Of a DNA stretch of 64,000 nt, positions 10,890 through 22,271 are shown piece after piece. The stretch lies in contig CALNHX010005218.1 of NCBI GenBank assembly GCA_940337035.1, forward strand, positions 47,286-111,285, written 5' to 3'. Source of the DNA: Agriotes lineatus. Its lineage: Eukaryota; Arthropoda; Insecta; Coleoptera; Elateridae. Position 1 is the stretch's first letter. Every line of letters starts with the position of its first letter. A program made the translations under genes and the position numbers. The notes beneath the pieces are model-generated. The model saw nothing but the letters and a program-made list of their open reading frames with translations, did not search any database and was not told the DNA's origin.

Positions 10890-11640
10890 CTTTCATTCAA
10901 AATGTGTGAATGTAAATAAGGAAGTGTTGCAGTTTGTGAAGTAGTCCGATGGATCCTGGAAATGCAATGCCTGCCGTTCCATTGACCTGGACACTTCGAT
11001 TGTTAATAATATCGAGTCAGATAACGAATCTTTTCCTGCTGACAAAAGAAACTTGTCGGTTATGTAAAGTTTAAGTGTGATACAAGGTATCTAACATATC
11101 AACTCAAAATGCGACTCTCTGATAACATTCTGGCATGCGACCTCGTAGTGAATAGATGTGCGTTATTGCTGCCCTAATAAAACACCGTTTTCAAGAGTCT
11201 TGTGCTCCGTGATAATCACTAAATCTGATTTCTACCCAGGGCTAAAAAAATGACAATTGACATCACAAAAAAGACTGCAAAATAATGTTTAGAAGATGAT
11301 GCTTACCTTTAAAAACAAAGAAGTGTTGTATCTGCAATCGTCACCAACAAAATCGAAGAAAAATTGTTTAAGTTATTTAAGAAATTTGACGCTGGTAAAA
11401 ACTGAGAAAAACAGAGAATGAAGAACTACGAAGCGGTCTCAATAACTTAGAACAATACACCCGTAGAAACAACCTGCATATTTTTGTGACAAAAGAAGAA
11501 CACAGCGAAGAAGTGGGGAAACAGCGCTGCACATTTTCAATAACACCTTGGGTCTAGCTATCACAAAAGACGACATTGGTAAATTCCACCGCGTTGGTAA
11601 GCAAAATACTAATTGACTAAGGTAAAGATGGGTGCGCGAC
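10890..11640 (+). pseudogene. LINE ORF1 relic (PHD-like finger and coiled-coil region)
   Basis: Near 10940-11000 a frame reads WSDGSWKCNACRSIDLDTS, the end of a PHD-like cysteine finger found in ORF1 of some insect LINEs. Near 11440-11610 another frame reads LNNLEQYTRRNNLHIF, then EEHSEEVG and, after a shift, DDIGKFHRVGK. The L-E-Q-Y-x-R-R-x-N-L block is typical of LINE ORF1 proteins at the end of the coiled coil. Multiple stops and frame changes separate the parts. The product would have been an RNA-binding chaperone. Confidence 0.6.
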
Positions 11641-12121
11641 TTGAAAACAGTCGTGTCACAGCGGGTCCCGTCGTGAACGTGAGTAATATTGGAAAATCAG
11701 GCCATAATCGCGAGCAAAAATTTCCAAGGCGTGATTCACCACGTTAATTTCACGGTAAATATTTAGTACCGAATAAAAGACTGCAGAGTTCCCCGGTCCC
11801 CCGCTACCCACCCATGTGGAAGAAAGATCTAGAGCTGGAGCAGGAGGTTATTGTACTTCTGTGTGGCAGCCTGCAGTGACGGAGCTTCGCATCTGTGTTG
11901 TGTTGTGAATGTTGTATCTACAGTCAATTGCGTGTCTGCGTCTATAGGCGACCGAATGGAACTTACTTTTAGTTCCTCGGACGTAAAAGTACTTTTACAG
12001 TTAGGAATTAAAAGTGTTGTCTAGCAAGATATACCTTCTTATACTCGTAGCAGTAAGGGAAACGTCAATTCCAACGACAGCTTTTGATATTAAAAGTAAT
12101 CTCTTTGAAGACGGTTGTAAG
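11641..12121. other. No recognisable gene
   Basis: No supported frame. It lies between the LINE ORF1 relic and the LTR-like block and may include unrecognised LINE or LTR sequence. Confidence 0.4.
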
Positions 12122-13856
12122 AAATGTTCTTGCGAGAAATCATGTTAGGGTCAGTCGAGAAAGCCAGCGTTGTCTTCTAATTTTGACGTGCGCTGTATAT
12201 GTCGCATTCTCAAGCGGGTGCGAACTTGGCAAATTTCAAGAGGTGACGTGCCCCAAATCCGGCTTCCGTGAGCGAGGTTCAATAAACGCCTAAAGAGAGA
12301 TACTCTGCGAGTGCAAGTAGTCCAGCAAGTTTGAATTCACTCATTCCCTTGAGTAAAACACTGCCTCGGCAGCCTTCGAATGTTATCAGACGATTTTTTG
12401 TGCGAACCCGAAAAAGTCGCTCCCCGCCCCGCAGCGGTGGCGTGAGGTAGCGTGACGTTGCTTTTCGGAGTTGCCCCGAACGTCAGAAGTGCAGGTTGCT
12501 ATGTGTTAGTGTTCGTGCTTTAGTGATAGCCCCTCATGAAGCTAGGCGTTCCTCCTTATCGTTTCGAATTAGGCCTTTGGCCCCTTTAGCCGCCCTGTGC
12601 GGATAATCTAACGGAGGACGACATAATCTCTGGGCAAACTACGTGTAATTCGGCGTGTTCTGTCAGTGTCTCCGGATACACCTTCGCTCTTGACGAGGAA
12701 TCTATTGGACACCATAATCGCCGAAGTTTCGAGTCCATTTCTGTCTGTGTTGCGTTAAGCGACATTCCCGTAACCAATTACAACCTCCATTTTCGTAGCT
12801 TTGGAGGACTTCCGCCCGACAGCTGGAGTCGCTTGGAATTTCGCCCCAGGGGAAGCTAAGAACCGAGGTACTGTACTTTGTAACAAATTTATCTGTGCGG
12901 ACCGCATGTTGAAATCACCGACCGCTTATTATTAAAATACCTAAGCGCATGTCGATCAAGTGCGCGCTATCAAGGCCTCGCGCCTTGCGTGTTTGTAAAC
13001 TGAACGCCCGTCGCTGCAGTTTTGCATACCAGTGGCGGCGTGAAGATGAGTTGTTTGTAGCTCATGCGTTTGGTCACGTATTTGTTTAGCTTAAGTCTGT
13101 TTGCATTTCATATTGTTATTTAGCGTGTGAATGTTGCCTCTTTGGCGGGCTCATGCGTAGTTTAAAGTTGTAGAGCTTAGCTCATTTTCTGTGTCCAAGT
13201 ACCAGCGCGCTCTGCTAGTTCACAGTGCGTTTGGAAATGGTTATGCATTACAGTTTACTAACCCCCCTTTTGTTTGAACAGTTAAGATGCACCTATGACT
13301 GTAAATTTCACTGATATTTGTGTGTTTAAGGACCAATAGACCCCATTTGTTAAATGTTGCCGATGTGTTTTCTTTGTGCTGTGTTTCGATTTAGATAATT
13401 GTAATACTGTGTTATGCTGTTGCCCCTGTGACATTCTGTGTATGATTTGTGTGAAACGGATCCTGGCCGAATCTTGTGAGCGACAAGGTAGGTTCCAACG
13501 CTCTGGCTGCCGACTTCAGGAGCTCCGAAGCTACACACCCTTCAGCCCCGATTGGCCATTCGAGTTTCTGTCAAGCGTGGGTTTTGTCCATACTTGAAAC
13601 TCGTGGCGCCCCCTTTATTATTCAACACCCTGTATACGTCGTCACGCTTGTCCCTAAGGTGCCCTATTCAAAGGACCCCGCCCATCTCACTGAGCGTTTC
13701 AGCCATGGTTTTTAGCCTGTTTGTTAGTATTTTAGGGAAAGTAGTGACATTTCGCGGACGTGATAGGTTTTAGAGGCACTCTCGCCCCCGAAGGTGTCTT
13801 AAAATCGCCTTTGTATGGGTCGGGCTGGCAGATCAGGGAAGACCTACGTGTAACTA
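12122..13856 (+). repeat. LTR-like block, same family as the solo LTR at 9488-10580; left end uncertain
   Basis: The right 380 bases align clearly, in inverted orientation, with the first part of the solo LTR at 9488: the GGCGCC box at about 13602, CGCCCATCTC near 13680, TTTTTAGCCTG near 13710, and a terminus near CGTGTAACTA at 13856. The left boundary is proposed at TGTTCTTGCG (12122) because GAAA precedes it and also follows 13856. That 4-bp match is weak evidence. Several short overlapping open frames at 13370-13770 lie inside this block and are not genes. Confidence 0.5.
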
Positions 13857-14135
13857 GAAATAGAGTTGAAGTGTTACATAACGCGAGTGAACATTTTGGC
13901 TACACAATTACATGTGATGTATCGTTACTGGGTTGGGTTGACTCGATTAATACGCTAGTAATTTTAAACTACTTCTTTATGCAGTTAACTACATAACTTT
14001 CGTACAAGCAACGCCTTATTTCGGCGCACTCTCGTGGTGTACTTATTTTATATAACTCCAAATCATATACATACGTTACTTATACTACAACATACATAGC
14101 ATAGCTTTCCTTTTAGATTTCTTATCTACTACTTC
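13857..14135. other. No recognisable gene
   Basis: It may contain the 3' untranslated part of the minus-strand gypsy element that starts at 14136, but no LTR pair or polypurine tract could be assigned. Confidence 0.35.
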
Positions 14136-15654
14136 TTAAAGGTTTAGCTGCTGTGATGGCGTAACTACCCTAGAATTCCGACGTCTAACTAATGGAGATG
14201 AAGGATTGGGCTTAGGCATTTCATCGTTTGATTGAGGGTTCTCTGTAGGCAATTCACTATTGGGATTCTCTATTTCCTCAGCTGTTGGCTTCAAGGGATT
14301 TTCGGTTATAGCCTCATTGATATCAAGACCTGTAGTTGGATATGACATTGGGACTCCCTTATCAGCGATGTCGCTCTGGAGATAACTTTTTTTAACCCAT
14401 CAGCATGTATGAGTTTTACTTTGCCATCCGTCAGCATCCAGTAAGTTACGGAACTCAATCTCTTCATAACTTTCCTTCTTTTCCAATTGCAGTTTTTCCC
14501 TCTGCGTATACACCAACACATCTTCACCTTCGACAAAGGTTCTCATTCTTCCTCTGTTTTATCTTCATTTTCTTTTATCAGGTGTTGACTGTCTTTCTTT
14601 TCCTCTACTTGTTTCTTTTTCAACAATGTCATTCTGGTTCTTAGGACTTGTTTTGACATTAGTGATACTGGACTAACGCCTGTTATTGAGTTGGGTGTTT
14701 TTCGATAATTCAATAGAAAATTATCTAGTTGCAAATTCTTCTGACTATCAATTTTCTGACCCCCATGTAGTCCCTTCATCAGACACTTCTTTATTGTTTG
14801 TACTTGCTCTTCTGCCATTCCGTTTGAACATTGATGTACTGGTGGTGCAGACGTACATTTTATCCCATTTGATTTACAGAATTGTTGATATTCAGCTCCA
14901 AAAAACGATGGACGGTTGTCTGAAACTATTTCTTCTGGGATACCGAAACATACAAAACTTTGGCGTAATTTTTCTATAGTCTTTTCCGCATTTATTCAGC
15001 TGCGCATGATGTACACGTCTAGGCATTTGCTATAACTATCCACAAGTAATAACAGATGATACTCTTTAAATTGCAAAAAATCTACGTGGACTCTTTTCCA
15101 GCATCGTGAAGTTTTGGGCCATGGCATATATGGAACAGATACTGGTTTGTTTTGTTGTAATTGACATAGTTCACATCTCTTCACAAATTCTTCAATATCC
15201 ATATCTATATTTGGCCACCAAAATTCACTCCTAGCTACTAGCTTCATTCTGACCACGCCGATATGTTGATCGTGTAGCAATTTCTCAGCTCAGTTGGTAT
15301 TATTAACCGATTGCCCCACCACTGGCAATTATCATCTAACGAGAGTTCTAGTCGTTTGTCAAAATAGGATTTAAGGCCGAATCAGTATTTTTATCTGGCC
15401 AACCGATTCTAGTACGTTCTAACACTTGTACAATAACCTTATCTTTCTTTGAATTTTTAGCTATATTAATCAGGTTGATTGGTACTTCGTAATGGTTTGA
15501 AAATAAACATGGGTTCTTCTAAAATGTCTTGATGGTAAACAACTCAAGGAATCTGCATTTGCAAGTTCCTGATCCTTCTGGTACTGAATATCGTAATCAA
15601 AGGTTGAGAATTCAAGTGCCCAACTTTGTAGCCGTGTTGCTGCTAGAGTGGGTA

Positions 15655-15658
<4 letters not shown>
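14136..15658 (-). pseudogene. Gypsy-4 pol, 3' part (RNase H end and integrase), broken
   Basis: Read on the minus strand. 15658-15500 encodes the end of RNase H with ATRLQSWALEFSTFDYDIQY and the ANADSLS motif. 15280-14996 encodes the H2C2 module (HDQHIGVVRMK, CELCQLQQ) and the start of the integrase core (HVDFLQF). 14979-14820 gives GIPEEIVSDNRPSFFGAEY and the glutamate region NGMAEE. 14818-14543 gives NFLLNYRKTPNSITGVSP. The rest to 14136 is a low-complexity, basic-then-proline-rich tail (LVRRRNSRVV). Frame changes separate these parts. The order fits a Ty3/gypsy pol. Confidence 0.8.
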
Positions 15659-15687
<29 letters not shown>

Positions 15688-18600
15688 TATTACAGATAGA
15701 CGGCAAAGGCGATTAACTGCATAAAGCAATAGGTACACATTTATAAACCTTAAAAAATCATAACATAAATTAATAATATACGTTCATACTGGCTTCAAAA
15801 ATATTCTAAATATTCAAAAAATTTAAAAAATAATTTTTTTTGACTAATGTACACTCAGATTAGACGATTAGATAGCATTCTGTTGTTCATCGTATGCGTT
15901 TTTGAAACAATTAACTGAAGACGAGTTCACAATATTGCAGACGAGACCGTTCCGTACAGAAAAAACCCTATTTGTTAAAAAGTGCTGTCGACACAATTTA
16001 CGAAATTTTTCGCGCACCAACTTGAAATTATGTCCACGCAATCTCTCATCATTATTAATTAGAAAAATGTTAATTTGCACAGAATAATACCCAAGTCTCG
16101 ATTAGGTCACCTCGCAGTCTTCTAGTGCACAATGCCTGGAGACCCAGAACACTCAGTCGCTGTTCGTATGGTAAATGGCGTATGACAGGACATAAGCGGG
16201 TTACTCTTCTCTGCACTTGTTCAAGAGCATGAATATCCTTAACTAAGTAGGAATTAAGGGATTCCAAATTGGTACTGCATATTCAAGTTGGGGACGAATA
16301 AACGTTTTGTAAATCTTGGTTAGTAACAAAGGTGACACATGTTTGAATGTAATTGATATTAAATACACCACGGAGTTCACTTTTTTAATTAAGCTACCTA
16401 TGTGAAGATGCGATTTTAAATCCCTTGTTATTACTACACCTAGATCTTTTTATAAGACACCGCGGGTATGACACTATTGTTAAGCACATAATCGCTGTTG
16501 GGATTATTAGAACCAATATGCAACACAGTGTATTTATCTTCGTTCAGTGGTAAACACAATTCTTCGCACCAGTTCTGCACTAATAATATGTCCGCCCGCA
16601 GATTATTCGCGTTGGTTGTAGGGTTGGCAAAAAATTTGGTGTCGTCGGCAAATACGCTTGTTTTAAATTTCGTTGCAAGATCACTAATAAATACATTGAA
16701 GAGTAAATGTCCCAATACAGATCCTTGAGGGACACCACTTTTGACAGAAAATTTGCGTGATAATTGACCATCTACTCTAAGACTGCTCGTACGGTTAGAT
16801 AAAATTTACAGAAGTTGATATTTACCAACCTTCGTTAATGTATTGAAAATGAATTTTGCTAATTTTCAAGTCTGGCATAACATTTCCAAAATCAGAAAAA
16901 ATACAAGGGATAGAAAACGTTTTAAAATTGTTCACATCTGTATTATTATTGTTTATTATACAAACAGCACATTTCATACAAATATTAATTTTACACTTTT
17001 TCTGATAATTATAACGGTTTCCCCATTTTACAACCCCTAAATTAACCTGAGCCGCAAAATTCTTAAAAACCCACAGATTCATCCACATACTGCCAAAAAC
17101 AAAATTCGACATTTTTCTTTTTCCCCCGGAACATCCAATTTGCTACAAATGCACGTCAGCTTTCTACCCCTGTAGCTTCGCCCCCGTGCATCGCAAACCC
17201 TAAAAACCAGCCAGTACGATGAGCGTTGGTTTATCCTCTTTAGAACTAGCCCCAAATCATATTTGATAGTTCAAAAAGTATGCGATGTAACAGCACCGAA
17301 CTCTTTCGTGTCCAAAAAATCGTTTTAACCCCCGTATTTTCGCCCTCTCGAATCTTACATTTCCACAACCTCTCCAGAAAGTTTTAGTGTTGAGAACGTT
17401 GTTATCAAGGAAGAAGGTAGTCAATTCCTTCGCTATAATTCTCTCCTTACTGTTACATATTAACGATGTCAGCGATAACTGTCTGTAATTTTTTGCATCG
17501 AATTTATCGCCTTCCTTGTAAATCGGAATGACGATAGCTTCTTTCCATGCAGTGGGCACTTTTCCCTCTTTCAGAGATTTTAACATTAGTCTCGTTATAG
17601 GTTTAGCCAAGGACGTGGAGCAGTTCTTAAATAATGTTGGGGGCAGCTCATCAGGACCTGGTGATGCATCTATCTTCATGGTTTCTAATATTGCACTGAC
17701 TTTATCTTCAGTGATTCCAACGAACTCAATGCTGTTATTATTACGCTCACTCTCCGAGAAATTTGGGAAAACATCCAACCGCTCGTCAACAAAGCTACTT
17801 GAAAATTCACTAACAAGTTTGCCACTTCTTGGGGCTTGGTTGTAATTTCATTCGTGGCATCTCTTAATACCAGCCAGTGAACTGTTGAGTTGAGAGATTT
17901 CTTAATATATTTGTAAAAATATTTACTACTACCGCTTGATACCAGTTTGCTCTCGTACCTGGATTTTGCGTTTCGAATAGTTGCAGTGAGCTCATTACAA
18001 CTCTTTCTGTAAGCCATATAATTGCTTTGTGTTAGAGAACTACGATATGTATGCCACATTTTTCTCTTTCTGTTGATTTGACACTTAATCCCTTGAGAAA
18101 TTCAAAGTTTATCGAAGTTATTGATTGTGATTAAAGGTACATAATTCTCTTCGCCGCTTCTGACATTCATTAGAAATGTATTCCACATCATGTTGATGTC
18201 GTTGCTAGACCAGTTCAAACCATCAAAGTAAACACTTAATGCGTCAAGATCTGCTGCGTTATAGTTTCTTCTGGTTATTTTTCGTGTGCACTTAGATGCA
18301 TTGATAGTTAGCTGGCATTTAGCGAGGATAACTATATGATCGCTTATACCGATGGGAGGAAGCGATTGTAAAATAGATATTGCATTAGGATCTGAAGCAA
18401 ATATCAAGTCTAAGAGAGACGGAGTATTATCATTTCTATATCGAGTAAAAAATATGACCATCTGAGTTAAGTTGCTTCCAAGGATTGCATTCATCAAATT
18501 AGCCGCCTGAGAATTGCCTTCTTGAGGCGAAGGTCGATCCCACGAGAGCTCAGGAAAATTAAAGTCTCTAAAAATCAGCAATTTACTAAGACTGTCACTG

Positions 18601-18691
18601 GCACTTTGAATGCTGTTTATGAGTGCAGAAGTTTGCTCGTGATTACTACTTTGGGGGCGATAAATGCATGCTGATGCAATTCGACATCAGC
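15659..18691 (-). mobile_element. 5'-truncated CR1/Jockey-like LINE inserted in gypsy-4
   Basis: ATGTT occurs at both junctions (15654-15658 and 18692-18696), and the minus-strand 3' end finishes in an (AAT)n tail at 15659-15685. Coding starts inside the endonuclease (SACIYRP, then FRDFNFPELSW near 18560, and SLLDLIFASD and IGISDH near 18350-18420). The reverse transcriptase follows: KIDASPGPDELPPTLFKN, WKEAIVIPIYKEGD; then after a foreign block, HLLFNVFISDL and TSVFADDTKFF near 16650-16730. The C-terminal tail is DIHALEQVQRRVTRLCP, YEQRLSVLGL and RRLRGDLIETW, ending at 15868. Several frameshifts make it dead. Confidence 0.85.
16806..17390. other. Unidentified insertion or replacement in the LINE reverse transcriptase
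   Basis: LINE coding is recognisable up to about 17390 (FFLDNNVLNT) and resumes near 16806 with the region just before HLLFNVF. The intervening ~585 bp has no reverse-transcriptase similarity and replaces the fingers/palm segment. I see no clear terminal repeats or coding in it. Confidence 0.45.
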
Positions 18692-18960
18692 ATGTTGGTC
18701 TTAGGATTCAGTATAGTTTTTAGTGGTTGGTGGTCAGTAACTAATATGAACTTCCTGTATATAAATTTGTGGAATTTCCGCACTGCAAATATTATCGCTA
18801 TCGCTTTCTTGTGTAACTGCGGATATTTTTTTTTCATTTGGAGCAAGTGTACTCGATGCAAATATAATTGGATGTTTAACCCCATTTGTAATGTGACCCA
18901 TCACTGCACCTACACCATAGGGTGACGCATCTGCTGCCATTACTATAGGTTTAGGTATAG
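18692..18960 (-). pseudogene. Gypsy-4 pol, RNase H N-terminal part
   Basis: The minus strand encodes ADASPYGVGAVMGHI near 18935-18890, then in a shifted frame KKAIAIIFAVRKFHKFIY and ILVTDHQPLKTILNPKTN, ending at the LINE insertion point. This is the Ty3/gypsy RNase H: catalytic D in the first block, and the TDHQPL motif. It joins conceptually with the continuation on the other side of the LINE at 15658. Nothing of the reverse transcriptase is recognisable upstream of 18960, so the gypsy copy is truncated there. Confidence 0.8.
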
Positions 18961-19998
18961 GTATAGTTATTTTATCATTAATTTTCAGTTAACTTAAAGA
19001 ATGTTACCTAGTAAGTTTGTTTAATGTAATATGTGTTATACGAAATATACAGTGAGTCCAAGATAAGGAGGGCCAGTATGGGGATCTCGGTAATTGTAAG
19101 AGATACAAATTTGGTTAAATGGGAAGAAAGTTGCGCTATTAAAGGAATAACAAAATGCCGCCTAGAAATCGTTGATATGATTTTTAGTTTTTAAATTATC
19201 TAAAAAAACCGAATTTTTGGATTTTCTATTTAATTTTTTCCTGATGTTAATATTAAAGTTAGAGCGAAACTTATTAAACCTCTTTATAGCAATATTTAAT
19301 TGACTTAATGATTACGTTATCAAATTTTTTTATCCGACGTTTCGTTTTCGAGAAACCATCATCAACTTTGTCAGGTCATTTTGGCACCCAACCGTAATTT
19401 AATTAGCCACTTAGGCTTTAGGGCAGCATGCCCGTATGTTAAACCCTTTTAGTTACTTATTTGGCTTCATCGCATAATTCCATAATAATGATTTTGGACA
19501 TCTCTGGCCTCCAAGCGCAGTATTTTTCGTCATCTGGGGCACCCCTTTGTTGGTGCTTTGATAGCCGTGTGTAAACGCTCGCAATATTTCGAACCTTCTA
19601 GAAATTACGCTGCTAGTGCGACAAGGAGGGGTAGTGCCCATTCTCGCGCCAAAAGTCGCGTGTCTAGGAAATTCTGTGTCAGGATTGGCTGGAGCGTTTT
19701 TCCGATGAAGCTCAGGGGCACCGGACGCACGCGATTATCGCGGCAGTCGGCAGGGGCTTGCTATACAGTCTACACGTAAACGGTTGGTGCTCTCGGTGCA
19801 ACGAGTCGTCGCAGGAATACAGCAACATGCCGATTTATTAGCTTAATAACCGTAGTTCTTTGAGTAAGCGTGCGGGATAATAATCGCTGTGTCCATTTAT
19901 TGCAACGGCGACGTTCTCAAGTTCTGCATAACCTAGGTAGGTCGTCGCAGACTTCTCCCGACAAGGGAACTCGTGAGTAAGCCAGCCATTTTCGCCTT
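18961..19998. other. No recognisable gene
   Basis: AT-rich to 19400, then of balanced composition. A phrase starting CAGTGAGTCCAAGATAAGG near 19051 looks like interspersed repeat sequence, but I could not delimit an element. Confidence 0.4.
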
Positions 19999-20558
19999 CC
20001 GCATCGTTTGAGCTTCGCCTCAATGCCAAGTCCCGCATACCATTTGCTGTCAGGGAAGTTTCCCCATCTGCAAGATGGCAGAGCTAGCCAGGTAACGCTT
20101 GAAAAATATCATTTGTGCATACTGACGCTTGCTTTGTTCAACTAATTTCGTGAGTACCGCTTCTCGCATACCAATTGCTGCATTGCGAAGCCAGAGCGTG
20201 GTACACTCCTTGTAAGAATAGCATTTGTGCATACTGACGCTTGCTTTGTTCAACTAATTTTGTGAGTACCGCTTCTCGCATACCAATTGCTGCAATGCGA
20301 AGCCAGAGCGTGGTACACTCCTTGTAAGAATAGCATTTGTGCGTACTGACGCTTGCTTTGTTCAACTAATTTTGTGAGTACCGCTTCTCGCATACAAATT
20401 GCTGCAGAGCGAAGCCAGAGCGTGGTACACTCCTTGTAAAAATAGCATTTGTGCGTACTGACGCTTGTTTTGTTCAACTAACTTTATGTGTGCCGCTGCT
20501 CGCTTGCGAGCTGCTGCAGTGCGGTGCCAGAGCGAAGTAACCCCATGGTGAGGCTTAC
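19999..20558. repeat. 112-bp tandem repeat, four clear copies plus a diverged one
   Basis: The phrase ATTTGTGC(A/G)TACTGACGCTTG recurs at 20111, 20223, 20335 and 20447, a constant 112-bp step. Each unit also holds GTTCAACTAA and CCAGAGCG(T/A)GGTACAC-like blocks. The central copies are nearly identical, while the first (from about 19999) and last are diverged, the usual pattern of unequal crossing-over. Overlapping minus-strand frames of about 70 residues are by-products of the repetition. Confidence 0.85.
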
Positions 20559-20987
20559 TGTGGCGTGCCCACGCCGTCTCGAATCATAACCGCACGTTGT
20601 GGGCGGAACACTTTGTGTGAAAGAGTGCAGTGAAAGTACACTCTGCTGGAAAATTCAGTGGTGTGCGTCAGCTCGAGCGCCGTTAGCCCACTTAATCGAT
20701 AGCGCCGTCAGCGCCTAAATTTAATATTAACTATCGTTGGTTTGTGCCGCCCGGTAATTTTATCACGACCTAGTACAGGGTGTTCAGAGGTTTCGGCCCC
20801 GAATTCAGGTTTTGTTTGCACGCGTAACGGCGACCGGCCGTTGGGTTTAAGCCCACGTTTACCCATTACACCTGGCCTGGATGAGGTACCCGACTCGACT
20901 GTACGCCAACCCCTTAGGCATTAAGCGCTTTTCCCCAGCTGGGCTTAACCATTAAGTTCCCTTTTAAAACCATGATGTTTTGTAACC
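20559..20987. other. No recognisable gene
   Basis: GC-richer sequence between the 112-bp array and the LTR block. It might be further LTR or leader sequence of a gypsy element. No coding is supported. Confidence 0.35.
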
Positions 20988-22102
20988 TGTGTATATATAT
21001 GTATGTATTTAGATCACCCCCAGGGATCCAATAGACGTATTAATATTATCGCCGTTTTGTTTCTTCTTGACACTATTGTGTTGGGGTATACATATTACAG
21101 GGCGACTGTGTCGCTGTGCCACTACAGCTGTGAGGCGAGGATCAGACGCGGAGGGTAGGCCTTCTAGGTAGGTGGTTGCGGCTGGCATTGTACGGCGATT
21201 TTCACGAAATAGTCATTCGCGCATTTTCTCGAAATAGTTAATCGCGTATTTTCTCGACATAGTTATTCGCGTATTTTTTCGAAATAGTTATTCGCGTATT
21301 TTCTCGAAATAGTTATTAGCGTATTTTCTCGAAATAGTTATTCGCGCATTTTCTCGAAATAGTTATTCGCCTATTTGCTCGCAATAGTTATTCGCGGATT
21401 TTCTCGAAATAGTTATTCGCGTATTTTCTCGAAATAGTTATAATATTATCGCCGTTTTGTTTCTTCTTGACACTATCGTGCTAGTGTATACATATTACAG
21501 GGCGACTGTGTCGCTGTGCCACTTCAGCTGTGAGGCGAGGACCAGACGCGGAGGGTAGGCCTTCCAGGTAGGTGGTTGCGACTGGCATTGTACGGCGATT
21601 TTCTTGACATAGTTATTCGCGTATTTTCTCGAAATAGTTATTCTCGAATTTTCTCGAAATAGTTATTCGCGTATTTTCTCGACATAGTTATTCGCGTATT
21701 TTCTGGAAATAGTTATTCGCGTATTTTTTCGAAATAGTTATTCGCGTATTTTCTCGAAATAGTTATTCGCGTATTTTCTCGAAATAGCTATTCAGGTGCT
21801 ACTCGAAGTAGTACTTGATTGTAACCCCGCCCCGTTCCGCCGTCCAGTTTCGGCAGGACGTGGGGATCCCGAGTCAGAGCTGGTGGCGCCCATTCTTTGA
21901 TAACCTTCAACACGCATTAAGTGACGCTCGCCCTGTGGCGTATCGGTGTTACCCCCGCCCATCTCCCTGAGCGCATTTCAGCTGGGGCCTTTAGCCTGTT
22001 TTATAGATTTTCCAGGGTGAGCGCGCCACATTTCTCGGATTCGTCTAGCGATCGGTGCCTGCCCATCGGCAGGCGTCGTAAGAACCGTTTGATACCGTAA
22101 TA
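20988..22102 (+). repeat. LTR block containing minisatellites, same family as 9488-10580
   Basis: The right end aligns, in inverted orientation, with the start of the solo LTR at 9488: the GGCGCC box at about 21891, CGCCCATCTC near 21957, CCTTTAGCCTGTTTT near 21989, and a terminus GATACCGTAATA at 22102. A left end at TGTATATA (20988) would give 1,115 bp, close to the 1,093-bp solo LTR, with CCTG before it and after 22102 as a possible target duplication. It lies 170 bp before the gypsy-1 gag, but it does not match gypsy-1's 3' LTR, so it is probably an independent insertion. Confidence 0.5.
21200..21800. repeat. 25-bp minisatellite in two blocks, within a ~400-bp higher-order duplication
   Basis: The unit GAAATAGTTATTCGCGTATT plus TTCTC (25 bp) is repeated about ten times at 21205-21440 and about eight times at 21603-21795. 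The ~165 bp before each block (TAATATTATCGCCGTTTTG at 21040 and 21440, through to the GTACGGCGATTTTC boundary) are also duplicated, so spacer and array expanded together. Units differ at one or two positions. There are no unique spacers between units. Confidence 0.9.
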
Positions 22103-22271
22103 CCTGGCTTTACTTGGATGATCTCTTCTTTCCATTAATTTTGACAGTTTACTCGCCACTAGCTGTTAAAAATGAAAGCTGGGATGACCATTTAAAAAAA
22201 TTTTATTTTGTCTAGCGTCGCGTCGTGAAGCAGAAATTCGCGCAGGCGCAGACGTCTACTTTCGCTTCAAC

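Noticed and set aside
13376..13996. Overlapping short frames as small genes
   Set aside because: They fall inside an LTR-like block, overlap each other in several frames and have no conserved motif.
21200..21800. CRISPR-like array
   Set aside because: The units are contiguous 25-bp repeats without unique spacers, and the DNA is eukaryotic.
20988..22102. This block as the 5' LTR of gypsy-1
   Set aside because: It shares no clear sequence with the 354-bp LTR downstream of gypsy-1, and no primer site follows it.
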